Positions 57,101 through 63,829 of a DNA stretch of 64,000 bases are shown here, in pieces (within the stretch, counting starts at the first letter, position 1; every line of letters starts with the position of its first letter). Both the position numbers and the translations under genes were made by a program. This DNA comes from Chitinophagaceae bacterium (lineage in GTDB: Bacteria > Bacteroidota > Bacteroidia > Chitinophagales > Chitinophagaceae). The DNA lies in the NCBI GenBank assembly GCA_020403425.1, contig JADBXR010000002.1, positions 930,001 to 994,000 on the forward strand. The letters are read 5' to 3'. The notes under the pieces are model-generated. The model made no database searches, had not been told where the DNA came from, and worked only from the letters and a program-made list of their open reading frames with translations.

Positions 57101-57193
57101 AGTGACCGTTTTGGTTTGCGCTTGCGCTGAGATAATGCACAAGCAAGCAAATAAACCCATGAGCATGGGTCTGACAAGCTTCGAAAAATTCAT
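54137..57193 (-). CDS. susC: SusC/RagA family TonB-linked outer-membrane transporter
   Basis: A 1,018-residue TonB-dependent importer. Signal peptide to about residue 26; carboxypeptidase-D-like domain at 27-100 (VTGKVTDSKDGSPMAGVSV); TonB-box-like DVVVIGYGT at 109-117; plug with the SusC signature IRGTGSISGSQEPLYVIDGVP (read in parts); then a 22-strand barrel. It imports the substrate presented by SusD using proton-motive force through TonB-ExbBD, not encoded here. It is divergent from a lacI gene, with operator-like sites between them. Confidence 0.95.
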   Translation of the reverse strand: MNFSKLVRPMLMGLFACLCIISAQAQTKTVTGKVTDSKDGSPMAGVSVIAKGTKIGTQTSEDGSFKLTISSSINKLVFSSVGFTSVEVDVSKNTNVTVKLSAAADALSDVVVIGYGTRKSKDVTGSVAQISEKDFNKGQIASPDQLLQGRTTGVLVTPATGEPGSAATINIRGTGSISGSQEPLYVIDGVPLIQGGTLGSASGVEGSTTAKNPLIFLNPNDIESMTVLKDASAAAIYGSRGANGVILITTKQGRGGKRGIFNFGMNTGIAHTAKRYDLMNPTDFLLNAKRANIDGGAAPADAEAAVKLLDLGANTNWQDQIFRTAISQNYNLSWGYSFNKTAIRLSGSYDDQQGIIKNSSLKRMTGRANISQKLFNDKLKLEANITYSNTKNDYPPLSNNAGFQGSLLGAALQLNPTTPIYNANGSFFQQGDARNPVQMLAYFDDKDYVNRFLTNLSASYEIAKGLTYKAVVGIDDSKSQRTSFADPRLGSGAYGGTINVYGKDYGNPIQGNGRTTRQNLDVKSLLVEHYVTYDKTFNNDHALNAVLGYSYQNFETKYRGSFGWGLNTPVVAPTDVFVKDYNNFKNYASFVPDYNRNELQSVFGRVNYTYKDKYFLTATVRSDGSSKFGANNRYGTFPAFAFKWRVMQENWAENTLGKLFSDFNIRANYGKLGSQDNLGSYAALNLQQTFDVGAGPVTRFIQQGNPDLKWEEVATTGVGVDFTTRDKRLSVTVDYYHTKRTNMLFFAPTPGGFAPTSSWWINLNGAVVNKGWELGVNYKVIKGNKFNWDANFNMTTVENNVTGLPSTINTGGVSGQGLTGAFAQVLTNNSPIFTWSMLKFEGFDGNGNARYAAGASNQLVGSALPKFFAGLNNNFSYMRWNLSVFLNAVTGHYVYNNTANALFLKGSLRNGRNVTNEVGKGPENPFNPGSVSTRFLEKGDFIRLANVNLSYSFVMKSKAIKTLSVFVSGQNLALITKYSGIDPEVNVDKSINGIPSRGFDYTQYPKPRVITIGANIGF

Positions 57194-57310
57194 AAATGGC
57201 AGTTTATTGGTTATTAAGCGTGTACAAAATACACATTTTTATTTCTAAAAAAATATTTTGTTAATTTTTTTTGAGATTTTTTGCCAAACCTCAGATAAAC
57301 ACTTTGAACC

Positions 57311-57354
57311 AGCAATCGATTTACATAGACCCGGCCTTTCAGCAAAACGATGCA
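57311..57354. promoter_or_regulatory. Weak operator-like sites between susC and lacI
   Basis: AGCAATCGATTTAC (57311-57324) and AGCAAAACGATGCA (57341-57354) resemble half or degenerate LacI-type operators, with GCAA followed by an ATCGAT or AACGAT core. They are 118-161 bp upstream of susC and 164-207 bp upstream of lacI. Confidence 0.3.
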
Positions 57355-57449
57355 TTTACCCGCAGATTATTTTCGCTGTAAAAGCCTTATCTATCAGTTA
57401 AATGTAGCCGTATCGGCGATCCCGTACAGCGCTCCTTTTTTTTCCGCCG

Positions 57450-57467
57450 ACTGCAAACGTTTGCGGA
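57450..57467. promoter_or_regulatory. LacI-type operator upstream of the second lacI
   Basis: The perfect 12-bp palindrome GCAAACGTTTGC (57453-57464) matches the core of the kdgA/kdgK operator exactly and agrees at 14 of 18 positions overall. It lies 50 bp upstream of the lacI start, as expected for autorepression. Confidence 0.7.
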
Positions 57468-57517
57468 ATCCTTTGCTGTGGAAAATTATTTACCTTGTTA
57501 TCCTGATAATCAAGAAC

Positions 57518-58513
57518 ATGACCAGTCCCACCCTTAAAAAGATCGCACAAACACTGGGCATCAGCGTATCGACCGCTTCCCGTGCCCTGAAGCAACATCC
57601 CGATATTTCCGCGGCCACCCGGCAGAAAGTGCTCGATCTTGCCAAAACACTTGATTATGAGCCCAATGCCAACGCGGTACAACTGCGGACCCGCAACAGC
57701 AAACTGTTCGGCATACTGGTCCCGACCATTGCCAATCATTTTTACGATTCCTTCATCGCTTCACTCGAAGAGATCTGCCGTAAGAACGGTTACTCTATTA
57801 TTATACTGCAAAGCGCCAATGATCCGTCCATTGAAGCGGAGAACCTGAAACTATTCCGTCAGAACCGCATCAGCGGTCTGTTTGCCTGTATCACCGCCAG
57901 TACGCATGAGCTTTCAGCTTATCAGAAGATGGATGAGGTGGATATCCCCGTGATCTTTTTCGATAAAGTGCCGCCCGAAGAACACCTGCACACGGTTTGC
58001 CTGGCCGATAGCGCCGCCGGTGAGATGGCTGCCGACACCATTATCCGTAAAAAGAAAAAGAAAGTACTGGCCCTGTTCGGCGATCCGCAGATGTCGATCA
58101 CCAAAAAAAGACTGAATGCATTCACCGGCCGCATGAAAGAAAAAGCGCCCGGTATAGAAGTACAAACGATACACGCCATCAGTAGTGAAGAAGCCAGGAT
58201 CAAAACAACAGCCGCGATAACGGATCCGGGAAACAGGCCCGACACCCTGTTCTGCATGAGCGATGAGATCCTGATCGGTGTGATGAAAGCGCTGCAGATA
58301 ACCGGTTTACGGACTCCGGAGGACATGGCCCTGATCGCGATCAGCAACGGTTTCATACCCAAACTGTTTCACCCGGAGATCACCTATGTGGAGACCAGCG
58401 GACAAAAACTGGCCGAACAGGCTTTTGCCAACATGCAATTATACCTGGCCGATCAGCTGCCCGAAGGCACAAGTATCGTATCATCTGTGCTGGTAGAAGG
58501 CGGCACCATTTGA
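57518..58513 (+). CDS. LacI family transcriptional regulator
   Basis: A 331-residue repressor starting MTSPTLKKIAQTLGISVST. The recognition helix reads STASRALKQH, against STVSRALKDH in its paralogue at 35761-36756. The effector domain follows the hinge NANAVQLRTRN. The frame is open further upstream, but the ATG at 57518 aligns with the paralogue's start. It is divergent from susC and is the best candidate regulator of the SusCD-VCBS unit. Its own upstream palindrome suggests autorepression. Confidence 0.93.
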   Translation: MTSPTLKKIAQTLGISVSTASRALKQHPDISAATRQKVLDLAKTLDYEPNANAVQLRTRNSKLFGILVPTIANHFYDSFIASLEEICRKNGYSIIILQSANDPSIEAENLKLFRQNRISGLFACITASTHELSAYQKMDEVDIPVIFFDKVPPEEHLHTVCLADSAAGEMAADTIIRKKKKKVLALFGDPQMSITKKRLNAFTGRMKEKAPGIEVQTIHAISSEEARIKTTAAITDPGNRPDTLFCMSDEILIGVMKALQITGLRTPEDMALIAISNGFIPKLFHPEITYVETSGQKLAEQAFANMQLYLADQLPEGTSIVSSVLVEGGTI

Positions 58514-58524
58514 GTTGCCGGAGC

Positions 58525-59442
58525 TCACTTTGTTCGTACAACAGATCGCCAGATCATTTCAGACACCCGCGCCATGGCCTCTGTGGCGGCATCACTGTCT
58601 TCCAGTTTCCGGGAAAGGATCACCAGTACATATTTTCTGCCATCGGGTAAATACACGATCCCTGAATCGTGGTGCACACCTGTGATGGAACCCGTCTTGT
58701 GGGCTACTTTCACCTCTTTGGGCAAATATGCCGGTATCAGCGTATTGTGCTGCTGGTCCAGTAGTATGCGGATCATCTGGTCGCAGGCCTCGCGGTTCAC
58801 CAACCGGCCTTCTGCCAATGCAGTATATATGAGCATCAGGTCATAGGCAGTCACCACATTGTTCAGGCCCTTCGCAAAAGCTTTCCCGTCTTCCACACCC
58901 CGCAACACCTGTATATCGTTGGCGCCCAATTCGCGCATGGTCTGCGTGACCTTTTTCCCATCTACCATCTCTATCACCATATTGGTGGCCAGGTTGCTGC
59001 TCTGGATGATCATCTGGTACACCAGTTCCGATAAGGTAACTTTTGTCCCTGTCTTTTTGTACAATTCAAATTCGCTGTCATCTGCCGGGTTCAACTGGTA
59101 CGGACTGCCATCCACAATACTTTTGAAGTCATTCTTTACCGTAATGGAATCCTGGAGCGATAATTTTCCTGCTGCTACCTGCTTGAACACTTCTATCATC
59201 ACCGGGGTCTTCATGGTACTGGCGGCATGGAATATCGTTCTCTCATTCCACAACAACTGTTCACCGGTCTGCAGGTCACGGAAAGCAACTGCGAACTCGC
59301 CTTTTTCGGAAGCCAGCCGTTCCTGTATCTTTTGCAGCAGTCCGCCGGCCGCCAGATCCGTCTGCGCATGTGCCATACTCATTGTCATACAAAAAAGAAT
59401 GAATGAACCTAATAACCGGATGCTGCTCCTGCTCGTATACAT
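58525..59442 (-). CDS. Class A beta-lactamase-like serine hydrolase
   Basis: An exported protein of about 305 residues with a signal peptide ending MAHAQ. Active-site motifs are S75-T-M-K78, S148-S-N150 (SSN instead of the common SDN), an omega-loop glutamate E184 in RGVED, and K249-T-G. These support a class A beta-lactamase or a related serine hydrolase. The omega loop lacks the exact ExxLN pattern, so strong penicillinase activity is not certain. The start MYTSRSSIRLLGSFILF is preferred because it gives the signal peptide. It follows nnr by 10 bp on the same strand. Confidence 0.8.
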   Translation of the reverse strand: MYTSRSSIRLLGSFILFCMTMSMAHAQTDLAAGGLLQKIQERLASEKGEFAVAFRDLQTGEQLLWNERTIFHAASTMKTPVMIEVFKQVAAGKLSLQDSITVKNDFKSIVDGSPYQLNPADDSEFELYKKTGTKVTLSELVYQMIIQSSNLATNMVIEMVDGKKVTQTMRELGANDIQVLRGVEDGKAFAKGLNNVVTAYDLMLIYTALAEGRLVNREACDQMIRILLDQQHNTLIPAYLPKEVKVAHKTGSITGVHHDSGIVYLPDGRKYVLVILSRKLEDSDAATEAMARVSEMIWRSVVRTK

Positions 59443-59452
59443 GAACTGTGTT

Positions 59453-60970
59453 TTATTGAAGAGATAGAAAAGCTTCCGGCAAATAACGAACAATATCTCC
59501 AGCCAGCATAGCGGTCTCTCCCAGTTGCCTGCAGGCCAGGTCACCGGCCAGCCCGTGCAGGTAAACACCCTGCAGACAGGTCTCTTTGGGCGAATAGCCC
59601 TGTGCCAGCAAACTGGTCAATACACCTGTAAGCACATCCCCACTGCCTCCCTTTGCCATGCCGGGATTGCCGGTGGTATTAAAATAACTCTCGCCCTGTG
59701 GTGTGGTGATACAGGTGAACGCCCCTTTCAGCACCACATATACCTTGTATCTCTCTGAGAATTTTTTTTGTGTTTCGTAACGGGCAAAATCATGCTCCGT
59801 TCTACCGGCCAGTCTTTCAAATTCTTTGGGATGTGGCGTGAGAATGCTGTTCTCCGGTATCAGCGAGGGCCCGTCCTCCAGTGATGAGATCAGGTTCAAC
59901 GCATCCGCATCCAGCACCAGTGGACCGGTGGCATTCTGCAGCAATTGCAACAAAGCCTGCCGGGTCAACGGATCGGTCCCGATACCCGGTCCCACGCCTG
60001 TTGCCGTAAAGCGGCCCTCTACGAGCATATTGGTGAGCAGTTGTTCGTCCTGATCTATCGATGCCATGGCCTCGGGGTGCGTGCTCTGCAATATTGGATA
60101 ACCGGCGCCGGGCACATGCACCGTAAGCAAACCCACGCCCGAACGCAAACAGGCTTCTGTGGCCAGTAAGGCCGCTCCCATTTTTCCATAGGCCCCGGCG
60201 ATCAACAAAGCATGTCCGAAAGTTCCTTTGTGCGAGAACCTTGGTCTGCTCTTCCGCAAGCTTTTGATGTATGATGCGGTAAGAAAATATTGTTGGGTGG
60301 GTTCCGCATCCATGAATTTTTTACTGAGCCCGATATCCAGTACCTGCCAGTCACCCAGGTATGCAGCATTGGAAGAAAAAAAGAAAGCCAGTTTGGGAAA
60401 TTGAAAACTCAGGGTAACGGAGGCCTTAATGATGGCCGATGCCGGGTCCGTATACCCATCGGTGAGCAAACCCGATGGCATATCAATGGAGAGTACCGTG
60501 AGTTCTGCGGCATTGATGGCCTGGATACATGCTGCGATCTTTCCCGTAATGGGCCTCGAAAGACCCGTTCCGAAAATAGCATCGATGATCACCGTTCCTG
60601 CAGCAAAAGAGGGGGATCGATCTTTGTCGGCCTGGCAGTGATAAGCCGCCGGAGCCAAGGCCAGCCAGCGTTCCAGGTTCACCCGGAAATCATCTGTGTT
60701 CTGTGATGTGCCGGTAAGGTCATATACGGTAACAGAATAATTCCGTGTATGCAGTAAACGGGCAATGGCCAATCCATCACCCCCGTTGTTACCCGGACCA
60801 CAGAAAACAGCAAAAGAAGTATCCGTAGCATAACGCTGTGTGATCCAGTTCACACAGGCATTGGCAGCGCGCTCCATCAGGTCAACCGAAGCAATGGGTT
60901 CTGTTTTGATCGTGTCCTGGTCGGCCCTGCGGATCTGTTCGGCCGAAAATATTTTTGCGGGTGTTTGCAT
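59453..60970 (-). CDS. nnr: Bifunctional NAD(P)H-hydrate epimerase/dehydratase
   Basis: A 505-residue repair enzyme for damaged NAD(P)H. The N-terminal YjeF_N half epimerises NAD(P)HX, with CGPGNNGGDGLAIARLL near residue 55. The C-terminal ribokinase-like half removes water using ADP, with GNPGMAKGGSGDVLTG. Length and order of the domains match E. coli Nnr. It lies 10 bp before the serine hydrolase gene and is a normal housekeeping gene. Confidence 0.95.
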   Translation of the reverse strand: MQTPAKIFSAEQIRRADQDTIKTEPIASVDLMERAANACVNWITQRYATDTSFAVFCGPGNNGGDGLAIARLLHTRNYSVTVYDLTGTSQNTDDFRVNLERWLALAPAAYHCQADKDRSPSFAAGTVIIDAIFGTGLSRPITGKIAACIQAINAAELTVLSIDMPSGLLTDGYTDPASAIIKASVTLSFQFPKLAFFFSSNAAYLGDWQVLDIGLSKKFMDAEPTQQYFLTASYIKSLRKSRPRFSHKGTFGHALLIAGAYGKMGAALLATEACLRSGVGLLTVHVPGAGYPILQSTHPEAMASIDQDEQLLTNMLVEGRFTATGVGPGIGTDPLTRQALLQLLQNATGPLVLDADALNLISSLEDGPSLIPENSILTPHPKEFERLAGRTEHDFARYETQKKFSERYKVYVVLKGAFTCITTPQGESYFNTTGNPGMAKGGSGDVLTGVLTSLLAQGYSPKETCLQGVYLHGLAGDLACRQLGETAMLAGDIVRYLPEAFLSLQ

Positions 60971-61033
60971 ATGCTTGCCTCAATGCCATATTAAACTTAC
61001 TGCATTTAGCGCAAACAGGATAATGCCGGCGCG

Positions 61034-61663
61034 TCACTGCCCCCAGATCCGGTAGAACAGGAACACCAATACCGTACCCACTACGAGGATCAGCAGCCCG
61101 CTCAGCCGTTTCTTTTTGATGAACAGCAGCAATACCAGTCCTGTCAGCGATATCAGTGTCATCAGTATCGCTGATATATCAATGACCCATAACCAGGGTC
61201 TGCCGGTATCACGCCCTTTGTGCAGGTCGTTCAGGAAGCCCACCCAGCCGGTCCGGGTCTGTGTAAGTTCGTATACACCATTGGCACGGTCAATAAAGGC
61301 CACTGCCTCATAACCCGGTCCCTTATACGCAATGCTTACCTGTGTTTCATCAATGCGCAGATCGGCCACCGCACCTTTTACCTGGTGCTGGTTGCGGAAA
61401 TATTCGGCGATCTTCAGTTTCTGCACCTGGTTGGTGTCGGGGTTATTCACCCAGGCCTCTTCCAGTTTCCCCTTGATCTCGGTGGTTTCCGTTTTGCCCT
61501 GCAACGCATCCGCATGGTTCAGCGTTAAACCTGTTACGGAAAAGAAAAGTACAATGGCAAAACTCACCATCGACAAATAGATATGCAACCATCGCGATAC
61601 CTGTGCCAGTCTTCTCTTTGGGTTACTGGTCTTTATTTCTGTCTTCCTGTTCTGCTGATTCAT
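61034..61663 (-). CDS. PepSY-associated transmembrane protein
   Basis: A 209-residue membrane protein. A first helix (HIYLSMVSFAIVLFFSVTGLTLNH) carries a histidine at each end, typical of PepSY-TM redox proteins. A periplasmic PepSY-like segment follows (QKLKIAEYFRNQHQV and YELTQTRTGWVGFLNDLHKGR, the latter with another conserved His). Two more helices close the protein. Such proteins may carry heme or pass electrons across the membrane. It starts 7 bp after the ApbE-DUF2271 gene, so both work together in an extracytoplasmic flavin-linked electron path, by inference. Confidence 0.82.
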   Translation of the reverse strand: MNQQNRKTEIKTSNPKRRLAQVSRWLHIYLSMVSFAIVLFFSVTGLTLNHADALQGKTETTEIKGKLEEAWVNNPDTNQVQKLKIAEYFRNQHQVKGAVADLRIDETQVSIAYKGPGYEAVAFIDRANGVYELTQTRTGWVGFLNDLHKGRDTGRPWLWVIDISAILMTLISLTGLVLLLFIKKKRLSGLLILVVGTVLVFLFYRIWGQ

Positions 61664-61670
61664 GGCTTTC

Positions 61671-63188
61671 TCAGTTCACGGTCCTTTTCCTGTATTCCAG
61701 CGAGGCTCCCGCCACTTCCGTATTACCGGGAAGGGATACCTGCTGCGGTCTTTTGGCGCAGTTGATCTCTTCGCTCATCAGCTGATAACTGCCGTGTTCG
61801 CGCACCACTTCTATGTTCACGGTATATTTTCCGGGTTTCACATAATTGCCCTTGTCATCTTTGCCATCCCATTTCAGCGAATATTTTCCAGCAGAACGTG
61901 TGGCGCTCGATATGGTGCGCATATCGCCGGCGTCTCCGGTATACGCATCATGATTGGCGCTGTACCAGGCACGTAATTCATGCAGCCAGCGATCCTTATT
62001 GTACCATACGGCAATGGTGCGCACGGTTCTCATATCCTTATCCGTGATCCAGATAGCGGCAAAGGGTCTGCGGGCAAAACCGGGCAACTGTGCCAATTCC
62101 AGGTTGATCAGCAGTTCAAAATTCTCATCCCACTGATCTGCGGCAGGTTTTACCACCATGGGCGCTGGTGCTTCAGGTATCGTTAAAGCATCCCATCCGG
62201 CACTTTTGATCTGTTGGCCGTCTTTGGTCACCAGCAGGTATTCTGTTCCCGGTATACCGGCCGCCAGTGCGGCACTTTCTGCGGGCGTCAATACATTCAT
62301 GGCCGTGGCCAATGCACCGGCATCCGTTGCCCGTGGCGATACCACGGTGGCACTGATCACTTCTCCTGCCGGCATTCCTGTACGCGGATCAACAATATGT
62401 GAGTACCAGCGGCCACGGATGTTCTCACCTCTCCGGTAATTACCACTGGTGGCTACGGCCCTGTTATGGAGCAGCAGCTGGTTCAGCGGTGCATCATTCT
62501 CTGCATCCGCTTTGGGGTCGCTCACACGGATCGTTTCGGCGTGATCACCGCTGATAACGATGTCGCCGCCAATATTCACCAATACCGCTTCCACACCGTT
62601 CACCGCCATGGCCGCATCGGATGCCTGCTGGATGATATAACTCTTGGCAAATGAATTCAGCACCAGGGGTGCCTGGCTGGTATGTGTTGCCGTTTGCGCT
62701 GTGGCATCCAGCTGCCAGTGCCTGGCCCGCACCTGCGCAACGGCCTGCTGTATGGCTGCTTCGGTGGGAAGGTCCTGGCGGGATGCTGCCTGTTTCCAGA
62801 GTTGACCGATCACCTGCGCCGATGCATCCAATGCACCGTTGCTGCGATTGCGCCATTGGTCAAACAGGTCCAGCACTTCGAACAATTCCTTCGATATGGC
62901 CACGGGCCGATCCTGGGTCCGCGTCCAGCGGCTGAATTCACTTGCCGCATCGTAGCCACTGAGGATATGCGATAACCTTTCTATCTCATGCAAAGCCGCC
63001 GCTTCCGCCGCGGCCGCCTGCTTCTCTGAGCCCGTTTTCACTTTGATCTGTAAGGATGTGCCCAGCACGTTCTCGTAGTGCGACACATACATACCCGTAC
63101 GCTTATCCCTTACCGGGGCCGCCTGCAGCGATAAGGCCGTGAAGCCCGCAAGGATAACAGAGCAAATAAATGTTCTTGTCAATTTCAT
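61671..63188 (-). CDS. ApbE-type FMN transferase fused to a DUF2271 domain
   Basis: A 505-residue exported fusion (signal peptide MKLTRTFICSVILAGFTALS, then LQA). Residues ~35-330 are FAD:protein FMN transferase, with LNSFAKSYI, VNIGGDIVISG, SHIVDPRTGMPAG and the metal-site DAGALATAMNVL. Residues ~350-490 form DUF2271 (NLELAQLPGFARRPFAAIW, SLKWDGKDDKGNYVKPGKYTV, read in parts), a beta-sandwich-like domain. ApbE attaches FMN covalently to exported redox proteins; the acceptor may be in the partner gene or elsewhere. It leads a two-gene unit with the PepSY protein. Confidence 0.88.
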   Translation of the reverse strand: MKLTRTFICSVILAGFTALSLQAAPVRDKRTGMYVSHYENVLGTSLQIKVKTGSEKQAAAAEAAALHEIERLSHILSGYDAASEFSRWTRTQDRPVAISKELFEVLDLFDQWRNRSNGALDASAQVIGQLWKQAASRQDLPTEAAIQQAVAQVRARHWQLDATAQTATHTSQAPLVLNSFAKSYIIQQASDAAMAVNGVEAVLVNIGGDIVISGDHAETIRVSDPKADAENDAPLNQLLLHNRAVATSGNYRRGENIRGRWYSHIVDPRTGMPAGEVISATVVSPRATDAGALATAMNVLTPAESAALAAGIPGTEYLLVTKDGQQIKSAGWDALTIPEAPAPMVVKPAADQWDENFELLINLELAQLPGFARRPFAAIWITDKDMRTVRTIAVWYNKDRWLHELRAWYSANHDAYTGDAGDMRTISSATRSAGKYSLKWDGKDDKGNYVKPGKYTVNIEVVREHGSYQLMSEEINCAKRPQQVSLPGNTEVAGASLEYRKRTVN

Positions 63189-63332
63189 GTATTCGGTTTT
63201 ATGATACCTGCTTCAAAATAAGGTAAGTCATGATCCTATGGTTACCGGCCATCAATTTCTTATTCTTTCCCGTTTTGCGAAAGGATAATAGGTGATGATG
63301 GGGTTTTTGCCGGTCATGTGGGGTTAATGAGA

Positions 63333-63361
63333 GAATGAGTGGATGAGTGGATGAGTGAATG
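63333..63361. repeat. 8-bp tandem repeat
   Basis: Units GAATGAGT, GGATGAGT, GGATGAGT and a partial GAATG follow one another, upstream of the ApbE-DUF2271 gene. Confidence 0.6.
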
Positions 63362-63454
63362 GGGGCATAGGGAACTGTATTCTGTGGTGGTTCCGGCTGG
63401 GAGGCCGCTTAGTATTTCTATGGCAGGGTAAGGCAAGGCATGCCCAAACGGGCC

Positions 63455-63509
63455 TCAAGTGCCCTTCAAGTGCCTTTCGGATGCCCTTCAAGTGCCCATT
63501 AAGCGCCCT
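63455..63509. repeat. 11-bp tandem repeat, five copies
   Basis: Units TCAAGTGCCCT, TCAAGTGCCTT, TCGGATGCCCT, TCAAGTGCCCA and TTAAGCGCCCT are exactly 11 bp each. The period is not a multiple of three, so it is not coding. Differences between units suggest age or divergence by point change. Confidence 0.75.
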
Positions 63510-63624
63510 TGCGGTCCAATACAGGTTCAATATCTCTTCTGTTCTTATTCGTTAATGGTTCCTCTCTCCTTCAGTTCCCAAACGGTCGCGGAGCGAAGGA
63601 AAAACGAACAAAGAAGGGAATTAT

Positions 63625-63687
63625 GAATATTGAACAAGGAACAGATGAATGTTGAACAGATGAACAAGGAACAGATGAATGTTGAAG
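63625..63687. repeat. GAAnnnn repeat array, second site
   Basis: Units GAATATT, GAACAAG, GAACAGAT, GAATGTT, GAACAGAT, GAACAAG, GAACAGAT and GAATGTT alternate 7 and 8 bp. The 26-bp block at 63631-63656 is repeated exactly at 63661-63686. It shares its unit type with 29197-29237. Confidence 0.7.
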
Positions 63688-63829
63688 TATGGCGTAACTC
63701 TCTGCTGCCGTTGTTTGGCGCCTGACCAACAACACACCTTCTTGTTCTTTCAGAAATACAGGGATCCTCATACGATTTGCCTGTGCATTGCCGCCGTTGT
63801 TGGTCGCCTGACCACAGGTGTTCGGAAGA

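Larger units (their letters stand above)
63189..63829. other. Repeat-rich gene-free region
   Basis: No credible gene lies in these 640 bases. They hold four different short repeats, listed separately where clear: an 8-bp repeat (63333-63361), an 11-bp repeat (63455-63509), GAAnnnn units (63625-63687), and two copies of a 22-bp sequence starting GCCGTTGTT and ending CCTGACCA (63707-63728 and 63793-63814). Frames that cross them have repetitive, unlike-protein sequence. Confidence 0.6.

Noticed and set aside
63455..63509. Possible CRISPR array
   Set aside because: The 11-bp units are directly adjacent with no spacers, and no cas gene is present in the window.
63324..63530. A minus-strand frame over the 11-bp repeat
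   Set aside because: The repeat period is not a multiple of three and the peptide is basic and repetitive with no family features.
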